A DNA stretch of 64,000 bases from Asanoa ishikariensis (GCF_900107455.1 NZ_FNQB01000005.1:372001-436000), one strand, 5' to 3'. Positions 1-8,644 are shown, numbered from the stretch's first letter. Program-made: numbers and translations. The notes: generated by a model not told the origin, from the sequence alone.

Positions 1-31
1 CGGGCGCTGGGTCGACGGCGTGAACTAGCGG

Positions 32-426
32 TCAGCCGGTCTCGGCGACGTGGTCGGGGGCGGGAGTGCGTGACGCGCGTCGCACCGACCACAGCGAGAA
101 CGCGGTCAGGGCCAGCGCGGCGAGCATCGCCGTCAGGTGCAGGGCTGGGTTGGCGATCGGGGTGAAGCCGATCACCGCGACGGGGACCTGGACCACGGCG
201 ACCAGGGCGATGAGCACGCCACGGCGCCCGGCACCCCAGAAGTAGGCGGTCCACACCGGGGCGGTCACGACCAGGAGGGTCAGCCCATCGAGTACGGCGT
301 GCAGGAACGCGTTGTGGACGTTGTTGTGTGCGAACGCTTGAGCCGGGCTGGCGATCAGCAGAACGGCTGTGGCGAGTGCGGCGATGGCGGCGGCGCGACG
401 CGTGGCGGACCTCCCACGGTGACCAT
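32..426 (-). CDS. small secreted/membrane protein downstream of the ECF sigma gene, apparent 5' frameshift
   Basis: The open frame runs from 32 up to a stop at 449-451 but has no ATG or GTG upstream of the GTG at 268, which would cut off the signal peptide. Read through, it shows a signal-like segment ending in PAQAFA, then a histidine/asparagine-rich start of the mature part and about three membrane helices. An ATG at 424-426 lies in another frame and would join this frame if one base were missing or extra in the GCC run near 390-398. It follows the sigma-factor gene on the same strand after about 75 bases, so it is probably in that operon. I do not recognise the family. Function unknown; the start and the frameshift are inferences. 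Confidence 0.5.
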
Positions 427-501
427 GTCGACACTGTGAGTGGTAACACTAGGTGGCGAACGGGGTGATGAGAACCGGGCTGGCGGCATGTGCGAATCGC
501 G

Positions 502-1092
502 TCAGCTCGTCGACCGCAGCTGTCCCCGGCCGTTGGCGTTCATCGCCTCGACGAGGTCCTCGCGCGCCCGGGCGACGCGGGAGCGGATGGTTCCGACCGG
601 GCAGCCGCAGACCTCGGCGGCCTCGGCATAGCTGAGTCCGGCGATCTGGGTCGCCACGAACGCCTCGCGACGCTCGGCGCTCAACCCTTGCATGAGGGCG
701 GTCAGGGCCACGCCGACCTCGAAGCCCGCAGGGCGCTCGCGCAGCGTGGCGGCCTCGGCCGCGATCCGCCAGTCCTGGGTGGCGGCGATCCGGGGTCGCC
801 TGGTGATCGACCGGACGTGGTCGACGCAGACCCGGCGGGCGATGGCCAGCAGCCACGTCGTGGCCGACGAGCGGCCGTCGAACGACGGCAGGGACCGCAT
901 CGCGCGCAGGTACGTCTCCTGGGTGAGGTCGTCGACGTCGCCCTGAGCCGAGAGGTGCCCGATGAACCGCCGCACCGTGTGCTGGGTCGCCTCCACGAAC
1001 GCGGCCGCCGCGGCACGATCACCCGTTCCCGCGGCCAGGGCGCGCTCCGTGATCAGGTCGGCGAGCTCCGGATCAGCCTCAGGCATGGGCAT
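502..1092 (-). CDS. ECF-family RNA polymerase sigma factor
   Basis: The 196-residue protein has the two sigma domains of group 4 sigma factors and little else. Region 2 lies at about residues 25-95 with the DDLTQETYLRAMRSL helix and a following ATTWLLAIARR segment. Region 4 lies at about 130-185 with the helix-turn-helix AGLSYAEAAEVCGCPVGTIRSR. The family directs RNA polymerase to a small set of promoters and is normally held by an anti-sigma factor; a zinc-finger anti-sigma gene lies divergently, 61 bases away. Two ATGs (1092 and 1086) are possible; 1092 was chosen. Neighbouring copper, zinc and disulfide genes and the repeated GGAACY-N16-CGACNN sites suggest its regulon. Architecture and the copper context recall mycobacterial SigC, but orthology is not proven. 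Confidence 0.93.
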   Translation of the reverse strand: MPMPEADPELADLITERALAAGTGDRAAAAAFVEATQHTVRRFIGHLSAQGDVDDLTQETYLRAMRSLPSFDGRSSATTWLLAIARRVCVDHVRSITRRPRIAATQDWRIAAEAATLRERPAGFEVGVALTALMQGLSAERREAFVATQIAGLSYAEAAEVCGCPVGTIRSRVARAREDLVEAMNANGRGQLRSTS

Positions 1093-1118
1093 CAGGCTAG
1101 CGTCCGCCGGAGCGCGCG

Positions 1119-1146
1119 GGAACCGGCGGGCCGTGCCCGGCGACTA
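1119..1146 (+). promoter_or_regulatory. ECF-type promoter of the anti-sigma gene
   Basis: GGAACC at 1119-1124 and CGACTA at 1141-1146 are separated by 16 bases. The same layout recurs at 2540, 4422, 4664 and 8561. The expected start of transcription falls at or next to the GTG at 1154, so the anti-sigma mRNA would be leaderless. Assignment to the sigma factor at 502-1092 is inference. Confidence 0.6.
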
Positions 1147-1153
1147 TCAGGGT

Positions 1154-1879
1154 GTGGGATGCGAGCGGTATCGCGAGGCTCTCTCCGCAGGTCTCGACGG
1201 GGAAGCGGCACCGGACGACGCCCAAGGCATCGATCAGCATCTGTATGTCTGCCCATCTTGCCGGTCATGGCTGGACGCCGCCGCAGCGGTCACCCGGATC
1301 GCCCGGACCTCTGCCGTGCCCGCTGGTGGCATGCCGGTTCCGGTGTTCGAGCCGCCTGCCGTGCGATGTTTCGGGGTGCCGTGGCTGCTCCGCGTCGGTT
1401 TGGCCGGCGTCGGCTTCGCGCAGTTCCTCCTTGGCGCGGCGCAGACAGCCGGCATCGGGCGGGCCGCGCACCTGGACCACGTCGGCGCGCCGGGCTCGGG
1501 GCATTTGTGGCACGAGTCGGCCGCGTGGAACCTGGCGCTCGGTGCTGGGTTCTTGTTCGTGGCCATTCGCCGGACTCGGCCCGCCGGCCTGCTTCCGACG
1601 CTCACGACGTTCGTCGCGGTGCTGGGGTTGCTGTCGCTGGGTGACATCGCCGACGGCAGGGTGGGTGCCGGCCGGTTGGCCAGCCACGCATTCCTCCTCG
1701 CCGGCTACCTGCTGACGATCGCTCTGTCGCGGCCGGCACTGGACCCCGGTCGGCCGCCAAGCGGTCGAAGGCACGGATGGAGTGTCCTGAGCCCGCGCGC
1801 GGAGGCGTTCTCGGCTGCGATGGTGGCCGAGGGCAGGTCGGCCGTGACCGCCGAGGTTCGCGAAGAACCGGCCGCGTAA
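1154..1879 (+). CDS. zinc-finger membrane anti-sigma factor
   Basis: The start is the GTG at 1154, beginning GCERYREALSAGLDGE, the typical opening of zf-HC2 anti-sigma domains. The zinc ligands appear as HLYVCPSC (the HxxxCxxC pattern) near residue 35. About five hydrophobic segments follow between residues 75 and 195, so the protein sits in the membrane with an N-terminal cytoplasmic anti-sigma domain. It is 241 residues long. It is divergent from the ECF sigma gene, which it most likely binds and inhibits. A longer upstream reading of the frame runs into the sigma gene and lacks conserved features. How the signal is sensed is not visible; the membrane part has histidines (HLDHVG, HLWHE) that could bind a metal, which is speculation. 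Confidence 0.85.
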   Translation: MGCERYREALSAGLDGEAAPDDAQGIDQHLYVCPSCRSWLDAAAAVTRIARTSAVPAGGMPVPVFEPPAVRCFGVPWLLRVGLAGVGFAQFLLGAAQTAGIGRAAHLDHVGAPGSGHLWHESAAWNLALGAGFLFVAIRRTRPAGLLPTLTTFVAVLGLLSLGDIADGRVGAGRLASHAFLLAGYLLTIALSRPALDPGRPPSGRRHGWSVLSPRAEAFSAAMVAEGRSAVTAEVREEPAA

Positions 1880-1887
1880 GCGTGGCG

Positions 1888-2478
1888 TCAGGAGGCCGCC
1901 CGACGGCGCCGCCACCATGCCAGCCCGCCGCCGAACACGATCACGGCGGCGACCACGGCGATGATCCAACCGAGCGGACCGGACCCGCGGCCGGACGAGG
2001 TCCGTGACACCGGGACCGGGGACGCCGCCGTCGGCTCGGCCGTCGCCGGAGTTGGCGAGGGTGTTGCGGCTGCGACGTTCGGGCTCGGGCTTGTCGCGAC
2101 GGGCGGGGCGACCTTGTTGGTGAAGGAGAACGTCCCCTGGATGGGATGGCCGTCGGACGACACCGTCCGCCACCGCACCGTGATGGTGCCGACCGGCAGC
2201 GGCCGCACCGCCTGGGTGACCGTGCGGTCCACCGCGCTGGCCGCGCCGTCGCTATAGGAGACCTCGTCCGGCCCGGCAACCACCACAGTGGTCCCGGCCT
2301 TCTTGATCAGCCCGCTGAACTTCAGGGTCACGTCCGTGACCGCCTTGCGCACGGTGGCCTTCGCCGCTGGTGTCGACCCCGTCAACTTCGTGTGCGCGAA
2401 CGCCGGCGACGCCGGCAACCACACCGTCGCTGCCACGACGACAGCAGCCACGACAGCCAGTGAACGGGAACGGGACAT
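1888..2478 (-). CDS. CopC-domain copper resistance protein, membrane anchored
   Basis: The 196-residue protein starts at ATG 2478 behind a GAGGAGG ribosome site. A signal peptide ends in PAFA, and the mature protein begins HTKLTGSTPA, giving the N-terminal copper-binding histidine of CopC. The CopC beta-sandwich covers about residues 28-120, with the late motif SSDGHPIQGTFSF supplying a second conserved histidine. A Thr/Pro/Ala-rich linker and one C-terminal membrane helix followed by RRRR anchor it outside the cell. CopD is not fused or adjacent. It ends 8 bases from the convergent anti-sigma gene and is divergent from the PCu(A)C gene. The role is extracytoplasmic copper binding or delivery. 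Confidence 0.92.
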   Translation of the reverse strand: MSRSRSLAVVAAVVVAATVWLPASPAFAHTKLTGSTPAAKATVRKAVTDVTLKFSGLIKKAGTTVVVAGPDEVSYSDGAASAVDRTVTQAVRPLPVGTITVRWRTVSSDGHPIQGTFSFTNKVAPPVATSPSPNVAAATPSPTPATAEPTAASPVPVSRTSSGRGSGPLGWIIAVVAAVIVFGGGLAWWRRRRAAS

Positions 2479-2539
2479 AGGGAAGCCTCCTCGAGTGACG
2501 CTCCACACGGTAGCCCCGGTCGATGCAGCCGGACGAGCC

Positions 2540-2567
2540 GGAACTTCTTCGGAAGCCCTGACGACCA
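2540..2567 (+). promoter_or_regulatory. ECF-type promoter of the PCu(A)C-DyP operon
   Basis: GGAACT at 2540-2545 and CGACCA at 2562-2567 have the same 16-base spacer as the other four sites. The start codon at 2611 would leave a leader of about 36 bases with a GGAGG ribosome site. Regulation by the sigma factor at 502-1092 is inferred. Confidence 0.6.
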
Positions 2568-2610
2568 ATCCTCTGACGCACCGATGAGCGACGACCGGAG
2601 GAACCACGGC

Positions 2611-3165
2611 ATGAGCATTTCCACGACAGCGCGCGGTCTCGCGCTCGCGGCGACCGCGGCGCTCGCGTTGCTCGCGACGGCCTGTGGTTCCGCGGCCGAG
2701 CCGGCCAGCACCAGCACGCCGCCCCCACCGTCCGCGTCGGTCCCGGCCGACCCCATCGCCGTGCGCGACATATGGGTCAAGACAGCGGACAAGGGCATGA
2801 CGGCCGCGTTCGGCACGCTACTCAACACCGGCGGCAGCGAGCTTCGGATCGTCAAGGCCACCTCCACCGCCTCGCCGATGATGGAGCTCCACGAGGTCGC
2901 CGAGGTCGACGGCAAGATGGAGATGCGGCCCAAGGAGGGCGGGTTCACGATCCCGGCCGGAGGCAGTCACGAGCTCAAGCCGGGCGGCGACCACCTGATG
3001 ATGATGGACGTCAAGGCGCCAGTTAAGGCCGGCGACGAGGTCACGTTCACCCTGACCCTCGACGACGGCAAGACCTTCGAGTTCACCGCGGTGGCCAAGG
3101 ACTTCGCGGGCGGCAACGAGAGCTACAACCCGGGCTCCAGCGCCAGCCCGATGACCATGGGCTGA
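2611..3165 (+). CDS. PCu(A)C-type copper chaperone lipoprotein
   Basis: The start is ATG 2611, with GGAGG just upstream. A lipoprotein signal ends LLATACGS, so the mature 160-odd residues are lipid anchored outside the membrane. The PCu(A)C copper site is visible: MMELHEV and KMEMRP, then SHELKPGGDHLMMMDV, supplying the H/M ligands of the family pattern. These proteins carry Cu(I) to cytochrome oxidase or related targets. The stop overlaps the start of the DyP peroxidase gene (TGATG), so the two are translationally coupled. A methionine-rich C-terminal tail (SPMTMG) may also hold copper. Confidence 0.92.
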   Translation: MSISTTARGLALAATAALALLATACGSAAEPASTSTPPPPSASVPADPIAVRDIWVKTADKGMTAAFGTLLNTGGSELRIVKATSTASPMMELHEVAEVDGKMEMRPKEGGFTIPAGGSHELKPGGDHLMMMDVKAPVKAGDEVTFTLTLDDGKTFEFTAVAKDFAGGNESYNPGSSASPMTMG

Positions 3166-4403
3166 TGGGTACGCCCGACCGGCCGCTGTCCCGGCGGCGC
3201 CTGCTCGGCGGCGGTGCTTTGGCCGTCGGCGGGGGTGTCGTCGGGGCCGGCCTCACGGCCGGGGCGCACGCCTTCGCCGCCACCGATGCCCAGCCAGCCA
3301 CACCAGCGGCGCCAGCCGTTCAAGTCCTCGGAACCCAGACCGTTCCCTTCTACGGCGCGCACCAGGCCGGAGTCGACACCCCGGCCCAGGCGCATGCCGC
3401 GTTCCTCTCCTTCGACCTGCGTCCAGGCGTCGACCGAGCCGCCCTGGGGCGGATGATGCGGCTGCTCACCGACGACGCCGCCCGCCTCACCCAGGGCCGC
3501 CCGGCCCTGGCCGACACCGAGCCGGAGCTGGCCGCCATGCCGGCCCGGCTGACGGTCACGTTCGGATTCGGCCCGAAGCTGTTCGCCGCAGCCGGCCTCG
3601 ACTCGCATCGACCGACCTCGCTGGCACCGTTGCCCGCGTTCCCGATCGACAAGCTCCAGCCACAGTGGACCGGCGGGGACCTGCTCATCCAGATCTGCGC
3701 CGACGAGCCGCTCACCGTCACCCACACCCAACGCATGCTCATCAAGGACACGCGCGCCTTCGGCAGCATCCGCTGGACCCAGCGCGGCTTCCGGCGCAGC
3801 CGCGGCATGGAGGACGACGGCGTCACCCAACGCAATGTCATGGGTCAGCTCGACGGCACGCGCAACCCCAAGCTCGGCACGCCCGTGTTCGACGGAGCCG
3901 TCTGGGTTGACAGTGGACCGACCTGGCTGCACGGCGGCACGACCGTCGTCGTGCGGCGGATCCGGGCCGAGCTCGAGACCTGGGACGCCGCCGACCCCAC
4001 CGCCAAGGAGTTCGCCGTCGGTCGCCGCCTGTCCGACGGCGCGCCACTCACCGGCGTCGACGAGCACGATCAGCCCGACCTGGCCAAGACCAACGAGCTC
4101 GGCTTCACCGTCATATCCGAGTCGGCGCACATCGCCCGCGCCCACGTCACGTCCGACCGGCAGCGGATCTTCCGGCGCCCGTACAACTATGACGAAGCGC
4201 CAGGACCGGACGGGAACTCAGACGCCGGGCTGATCTTCGCCGCCTACCAGCGCGACATCGGCACCCAGTTTCTCCCCATCCAGCGCAACCTCGCCGAGAA
4301 CGACCTCCTCAACGACTGGATCACGCCGATCGGCTCGGCTGTCTTCGCCGTCCCACCGGGTTGTCGTGAGGATGGATGGGTGGGCCAATCCCTGCTGGGC
4401 TGA
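3165..4403 (+). CDS. Tat-exported Dyp-type haem peroxidase
   Basis: The 412-residue protein opens with a twin-arginine signal (LSRRRLLGGG followed by a hydrophobic stretch and AHAFA). The dye-decolourising peroxidase fold follows, with the diagnostic GxxDG motif as GQLDGTRNP near residue 225 and the proximal haem histidine region in the DEHDQPD to HIARAHVTSDRQR segment. The C-terminal GLIFAAYQRDIGTQFLPIQ block is typical of the EfeB-like class. It works outside the membrane after folding with haem in the cytoplasm. Its start shares a base with the stop of the PCu(A)C gene. An EfeU/EfeO iron-uptake partner is not present here, so an oxidative or copper-linked role is more likely than iron extraction. 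Confidence 0.93.
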   Translation: MGTPDRPLSRRRLLGGGALAVGGGVVGAGLTAGAHAFAATDAQPATPAAPAVQVLGTQTVPFYGAHQAGVDTPAQAHAAFLSFDLRPGVDRAALGRMMRLLTDDAARLTQGRPALADTEPELAAMPARLTVTFGFGPKLFAAAGLDSHRPTSLAPLPAFPIDKLQPQWTGGDLLIQICADEPLTVTHTQRMLIKDTRAFGSIRWTQRGFRRSRGMEDDGVTQRNVMGQLDGTRNPKLGTPVFDGAVWVDSGPTWLHGGTTVVVRRIRAELETWDAADPTAKEFAVGRRLSDGAPLTGVDEHDQPDLAKTNELGFTVISESAHIARAHVTSDRQRIFRRPYNYDEAPGPDGNSDAGLIFAAYQRDIGTQFLPIQRNLAENDLLNDWITPIGSAVFAVPPGCREDGWVGQSLLG

Positions 4404-4421
4404 CCCGAGCGAAGGCGGACG

Positions 4422-4449
4422 GGAACCGGACCCCGTTCGCGGACGACTG
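4422..4449 (+). promoter_or_regulatory. ECF-type promoter, distal, upstream of the metal ABC operon
   Basis: GGAACC at 4422-4427, 16 bases, CGACTG at 4444-4449. It lies just after the DyP stop and about 290 bases before the ABC gene, with a strong hairpin (4601-4636) in between. Confidence 0.5.
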
Positions 4450-4600
4450 AATAGTGTGCGGGGCTATCCTCCGGGTCCCGCTCAGAACGCCCGGCGGAGC
4501 CCGCTGTCGCGGGTTGATCTGTCGTCACGAGTGGGCACGCGGTGCTGGTCGTCAGTCAGGGCCGCGCTGCCGCAGGGCACACGTGGTCGACGGCCGGGGG

Positions 4601-4636
4601 CGAGTGGGGCGGCCGACGGCGCGGCCGCCCCACTCG
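4601..4636. terminator. strong hairpin between DyP gene and metal ABC operon
   Basis: A perfect 14-base-pair stem, CGAGTGGGGCGGCC against GGCCGCCCCACTCG, with an 8-base loop. No T-run follows. It probably ends DyP transcription or attenuates transcripts from the distal promoter at 4422. The stretch 4404-4736 holds no gene. Confidence 0.6.
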
Positions 4637-4663
4637 CCGTTCCGGACCAGTCTGCGGTCGGCG

Positions 4664-4691
4664 GGAACCGGATGCTCAAGATTCACGACTA
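4664..4691 (+). promoter_or_regulatory. ECF-type promoter, proximal, of the metal ABC operon
   Basis: GGAACC at 4664-4669, 16 bases, CGACTA at 4686-4691, identical in both hexamers to the site at 1119. It lies 46 bases before the GTG start of the ABC ATPase gene and beyond the hairpin. Confidence 0.6.
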
Positions 4692-4736
4692 CCAGTTCAT
4701 GAAGCGTGTCGGGTGTGGACAGGCACTGGTGTCCGG

Positions 4737-5369
4737 GTGACCGCCACGACCGTTTCCTTCGCCTCGGTTACCTGCAGGTTCGGTCGACGGACGGTGGTCG
4801 ACGAGGTCGACCTCACCGTCGCCGCCGGGGAACACCTCGCGCTGACCGGCGCGAACGGGTCCGGCAAGACAACGCTCCTGCGTGCCGCGCTCGGCCTGCA
4901 TCCCATCGCGTCTGGCGTGGTGGCGGTAGGTGGTGTCCCCGCTGATGGTCCTGGTGCTCTGGCGCGGCGACGCCGAGAGGTGGCGTGGATGCCGCAGCGG
5001 CTCGCGCCGGGCCGGTTCCCGCTGCTCGCCGGTGAGCTGCTCGACAGCGGCGGCGATCCCGTGGCAGCCCGCGACGCCGCTGGCCGCCTCGATGTCGGGA
5101 GCCTGCGCGACCGCCCGTTGGACACCCTCTCCGGTGGGCAGCTGCAGCGCGTGTTCCTGGCTCGCGCGCTGGGCGCCGTTGCCGCCGGTGCCCGCGTGCT
5201 CTTCGCCGACGAACCGACGGCGGCGCTCGACTTCGCCGGACAGGAGCAGGTCGCCGCGTTGCTGGCTGCACTGCCGGTCACGATGGTCGTGATCTCCCAC
5301 GACCGGACCACGACCCGCGCGTGCGATCGCGTCGCCGAGATGGCCGCCGGCCGCCTACGGCTGGTGTGA
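4737..5369 (+). CDS. metal ABC transporter ATP-binding protein (Zn/Mn type)
   Basis: The start is GTG 4737; the longer reading upstream runs through the promoter. The 210-residue ATPase shows Walker A GANGSGKT near residue 38, the signature LSGGQLQRV near 130, Walker B RVLFADEPTAALD near 155 and the switch histidine in VVISHD. It powers uptake together with the permease and lipoprotein encoded directly after it. The gene order ATPase-permease-binding protein and the permease family point to divalent metal uptake (zinc or manganese class); the sequence does not decide which metal. Confidence 0.9.
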   Translation: MTATTVSFASVTCRFGRRTVVDEVDLTVAAGEHLALTGANGSGKTTLLRAALGLHPIASGVVAVGGVPADGPGALARRRREVAWMPQRLAPGRFPLLAGELLDSGGDPVAARDAAGRLDVGSLRDRPLDTLSGGQLQRVFLARALGAVAAGARVLFADEPTAALDFAGQEQVAALLAALPVTMVVISHDRTTTRACDRVAEMAAGRLRLV

Positions 5370-5373
5370 GGGC

Positions 5374-6255
5374 GTGGACCAGTTCATGACGCTGCTCGAG
5401 CTACCCGCCGTACAACGGTCGGCGGCGGGCCTCGCGATCGCGGCGGTGGTCCTGCCGATCGTCGGTGTCTTCATCATCGGACTCGACATCATCGCGGTCC
5501 GTTTCGCGATCATGCACGTGGCGTTGCTCGGCATCGCTGTCGGCCTGTTGACCGGGCTCGACCCGACGCTGTGCGGGCTGGCCGCCTGCGCGATCGCCGG
5601 CGCCGGCGTGGCGCCGCTGGCTCGACGTCCCGCCGGCCTGTCGGGAGCCATGGGCCTGCTGATGACCTTCGCGATCGCCGCCGCCCTGCTCGTGCTGTCG
5701 GTCTCCGGCGTCAACGCGACCGGTGCGTTCGAGCTGCTCTGGGGTTCCATCCTGGCCGTCCGCGCGGTCGACCTGTGGATCCTCGCGGCGCTGGCCGTCG
5801 CGGTCCACGTGCTTTTCTGGCGCTGGCGTCGGCAGCTCGCGCTGCTGCTGTTCGACCGGGAGCTGGCGCTCTGCTCGGGCGTCGCGGCCGGTCCGCTGAT
5901 GCTGGCGCTACTCGCGGTCGTGGCGGTCGCGATCGGGGCGTCGATCCGCCTGACCGGTGCCCTGCTCGTCGACGCGTTGACGATCCTGCCGGCTCTCGCG
6001 GCCCGCAACCTCGGCCGATCGCTGACCTCGATGGCGCTGTGGGCGGTCGCCTTCGGCGTCGTCGGCAACGCGGTCGGCTTCTCTCTCGCGCTCGCGCTCG
6101 ACCAGCCGCCGGGCCCCGTGCTGGTGCTGGTCTGCGGCGGGCTGACCCTGGCCACCTATCTCATACCCGAAGGAGCGATCGATGCGTTGGTCCCGAGCCG
6201 CCGCCGCAGTGGTGACGACTCTCGTTCTCTTGACAGCCGGATGCTCCAGCACTGA
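5374..6255 (+). CDS. metal ABC transporter permease (ABC-3 family)
   Basis: The 293-residue protein has about eight hydrophobic helices and the family pattern IGLDIIAVRFAIMHVALLG at the start and ASIRLTGALLVDALTILPA towards the end, as in ZnuB/MntB-type permeases. It starts at GTG 5374, four bases after the ATPase stop. Its last 74 bases overlap the start of the binding-protein gene, so the C-terminal tail past about residue 270 (SRRRSGDDSRSL) may be non-conserved. It forms the membrane channel of the importer. Confidence 0.88.
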   Translation: MDQFMTLLELPAVQRSAAGLAIAAVVLPIVGVFIIGLDIIAVRFAIMHVALLGIAVGLLTGLDPTLCGLAACAIAGAGVAPLARRPAGLSGAMGLLMTFAIAAALLVLSVSGVNATGAFELLWGSILAVRAVDLWILAALAVAVHVLFWRWRRQLALLLFDRELALCSGVAAGPLMLALLAVVAVAIGASIRLTGALLVDALTILPALAARNLGRSLTSMALWAVAFGVVGNAVGFSLALALDQPPGPVLVLVCGGLTLATYLIPEGAIDALVPSRRRSGDDSRSLDSRMLQH

Positions 6256-6967
6256 CGCGAGCCCAACGACGGCCGGGTCGCCACCGGCCGGTGACGAGCT
6301 CACTGTGGTCGCGTCGACCAGCTGGGCCGGCGCCCTCGCCAAGGCCGCCGGCGCGTCCGCCGTCACGGTCATCGCGCCGGCCAACGTCCAGCATCCGCCG
6401 GACTACGATGCGAAACCCAGTGACCTGGCCGCGGTGGCCGGCGCCGACTACATCCTCTACGCGGAGTTCGACGGCTTCGCCGCCAAGATCAAAGAAGCGA
6501 CCGGAGGCACTGGAGAGCTCGTACCGGTCGAGCTCGAGAACACGCCGGCGAAGATCCGTGCGGAGGTGACCCGACTCGGCGCGATGTTCGGCACGGAATC
6601 CGCGGCGACGACCTGGCTGTCCAGTTTCGACACTGAATATGCGGCGCTCTCGTCGGGTGTGAAGGCGAAGGTGCCCACCACACCACCCGTGGTCGTCTCG
6701 CACCTCTTCATGGGCTACTGGGGCGAGTTCGCCGGATTACAGGTGCAGGCAACGTACGGACCTGAGCCGATCACACCGGGACAGCTCGCCGAGCTCACCG
6801 CGAAGAAGCCGACCATCGTCCTCGCCAACTCACACATTCCCGGGGCCAACCCGGAGATTCCCGGTGCCAAACGGGTCGACATCGTCAACTTTCCCGCCGA
6901 TGACCTCGATCTGCTGGGCGTGTTCCGGACCAACGCACAGCGGCTGACCGCCGCGGTCGCGGGTTGA
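6182..6967 (+). CDS. metal-binding lipoprotein of the ABC importer (ZnuA-like)
   Basis: The 261-residue protein has a lipoprotein signal ending LLTAGCSS and a compact solute-binding (TroA-type) fold: VVASTSWAGALAKAAG at the front, the QHPPDYDAKPSDL segment carrying a likely metal-ligand histidine, and VVVSHLFMGYWGEFAGLQVQ in the second lobe with another histidine. ZnuA proteins usually have a His-rich loop; none is seen here. It starts inside the permease gene and its stop overlaps the next gene. It captures the metal ion outside the membrane for the permease. Metal choice (zinc versus manganese or other) remains open. Confidence 0.85.
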   Translation: MRWSRAAAAVVTTLVLLTAGCSSTDASPTTAGSPPAGDELTVVASTSWAGALAKAAGASAVTVIAPANVQHPPDYDAKPSDLAAVAGADYILYAEFDGFAAKIKEATGGTGELVPVELENTPAKIRAEVTRLGAMFGTESAATTWLSSFDTEYAALSSGVKAKVPTTPPVVVSHLFMGYWGEFAGLQVQATYGPEPITPGQLAELTAKKPTIVLANSHIPGANPEIPGAKRVDIVNFPADDLDLLGVFRTNAQRLTAAVAG

Positions 6968-8595
6968 GCATCGCCGTGCCCGGTGTGCTGGTCGTCGGAG
7001 GCGGCCCGGTCGGCCTGAGCATCGCGCTCCGGCTCGCTCAACTCGCCGTCCCGGTCACCCTGGTCGAGCGGCACACCGGCACGGCCACCTTTCCGAAAGG
7101 GCGTGCGCTGAGCGTGCGCAGTATGGAGATCTACCGATCGTGGGGCATCGAAGCGGACGTGACCGCCGCCGGCCTACCTCGCGACCAGCTCGCGTTCTAC
7201 GCCGGACGGTCGCTGGTCGACCCGGTCGGCACCCGGATGGTCGCCAACCCGGCGTCGCGGCCGCTGCCCAGCCCCACGTACACCCTGCTGTGCTCCCAGG
7301 ACCGCCTCGAACCCCTGCTGCGCGAAGCGGCGTCGCGGAGGACAACCGCACGCATCCGTTTCTGAGTCGAGTTGGTCGCGCTGACCACCGAAGCGGAGCG
7401 GCCGATCGCCACCTTGCGTGATCGCCGCACCGGCGAGGTGGAGCAACTGCGACCCGACTGGGTCGTCGGCGCCGACGGTGCCCACAGCACCGTCCGCGAC
7501 GCGCTCGGCATCGCCATGACAGGGCCGACCGATGTCTCGCACAACGTCAACATCCTCTTCGAAGCGGACCTTGCCGCTCACCTCACCGACCGGCTCAGCG
7601 CGGTCTACACCGTCCAACGGCCGGAGCTGCACGGCACGTTCCTCGCCGTCGACAGCGACCGGCGATGGCTGTTCAATCTCGTGGTCGACGGCGGCCCGCC
7701 CGCCGATCTCGACAACCGGGCGGCGGCCGACCTGATCCGATCAGCGGCGGGGCTGGCGGACCTGCACCTGACCATCGTGGCGCAACAAGTCTGGCGTGCG
7801 GCGGCTCGAATCGCCGACCGCTTCCAGGCCGGTCGGGTGCTCCTCGCGGGCGACGCCGCACACGTCACCACGCCTTACGGCGGCTTCGGTCTCAACTGCG
7901 GCATCGCCGACGCGGACAACCTCGCCTGGAAGCTCGCGGCCGTCTACCACGGACGGGCATGGCCGGCACTGCTGGACACCTACGCGGCAGAGCGAAGACC
8001 GGTCGCCGAGCTCAGCGTCGCGGAAAGCCACACCCGCCTCGTCGACGCCATGGCGGCGCACCGGACGGGCGCCGCACCGACCGCGAGACCCAGCGAGGGT
8101 CTGGTGCTCGGCTACCACTACACCTCGGCCGCCGTCATCGCGGACTCCTCGCCGGCGCCCCCCGGCGACCCGGTCGCTGATTACGAGCCGGTCGGTCGTC
8201 CGGGCCACCGGCTGCCGCACCTATGGCTCGGCCAGCCGCAGCGAACCTCCACACTGGACCTTCTGGATCCGCTTGAGCTGACCGTGCTGGCCGGACGAGA
8301 CGCCGACTGGTGCCCGGCATGGCCGGTGACCCGCCGGATCGGCACGGCCGACTTGCCCGACCCCGACGACGCGTTCCTGGACCTGTGCGGAATCGGACCG
8401 AACGGCGCGGTCCTGGTTCGGCCCGACGGCCACATCGCGTGGCGAGCGCCGGCCCGCCCGGCGGACGGCGCGGACGCACTCGTGGACGCGGCCGGCCGGA
8501 TCCTGTCCGCCACACCAAGCGCACGACCGACGTCCCCGGCCAGGAATGTTCCCCCTGGCGGGAACCGCGACCACCCCGCGGACGACCGAATCTAG
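6964..8595 (+). pseudogene. FAD-dependent aromatic hydroxylase interrupted by an in-frame TGA
   Basis: The frame is continuous except for TGA at 7363-7365 (reading ...TARIRF-stop-VELVAL...). The first part has the FAD Rossmann motif VVGGGPVGLSIALRLAQ at its start. The second has the NADPH/FAD motif GADGAHSTVRDALG, and RVLLAGDAAHVTTPYGGFGLNCG, the GD motif of group A flavin monooxygenases, then a C-terminal thioredoxin-like tail. A GGA to TGA change would explain the stop. Intact relatives hydroxylate aromatic or polyketide substrates. The start could be TTG 6964 overlapping the upstream stop, or GTG 6976. It stands at the end of the metal importer operon, which is an odd partner. Sequencing error is a real alternative to decay. 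Confidence 0.85.
8561..8588 (+). promoter_or_regulatory. ECF-type promoter of the dsbA-VKOR pair
   Basis: GGAACC at 8561-8566, 16 bases, CGACCG at 8583-8588, matching the other four sites. It lies at the 3' end of the hydroxylase gene, 56 bases before ATG 8645. Confidence 0.55.
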
Positions 8596-8644
8596 CGACG
8601 GCATCGGTTGCCGCGCACAGCTCTCCCGACGCAGAAGGCCAGGC

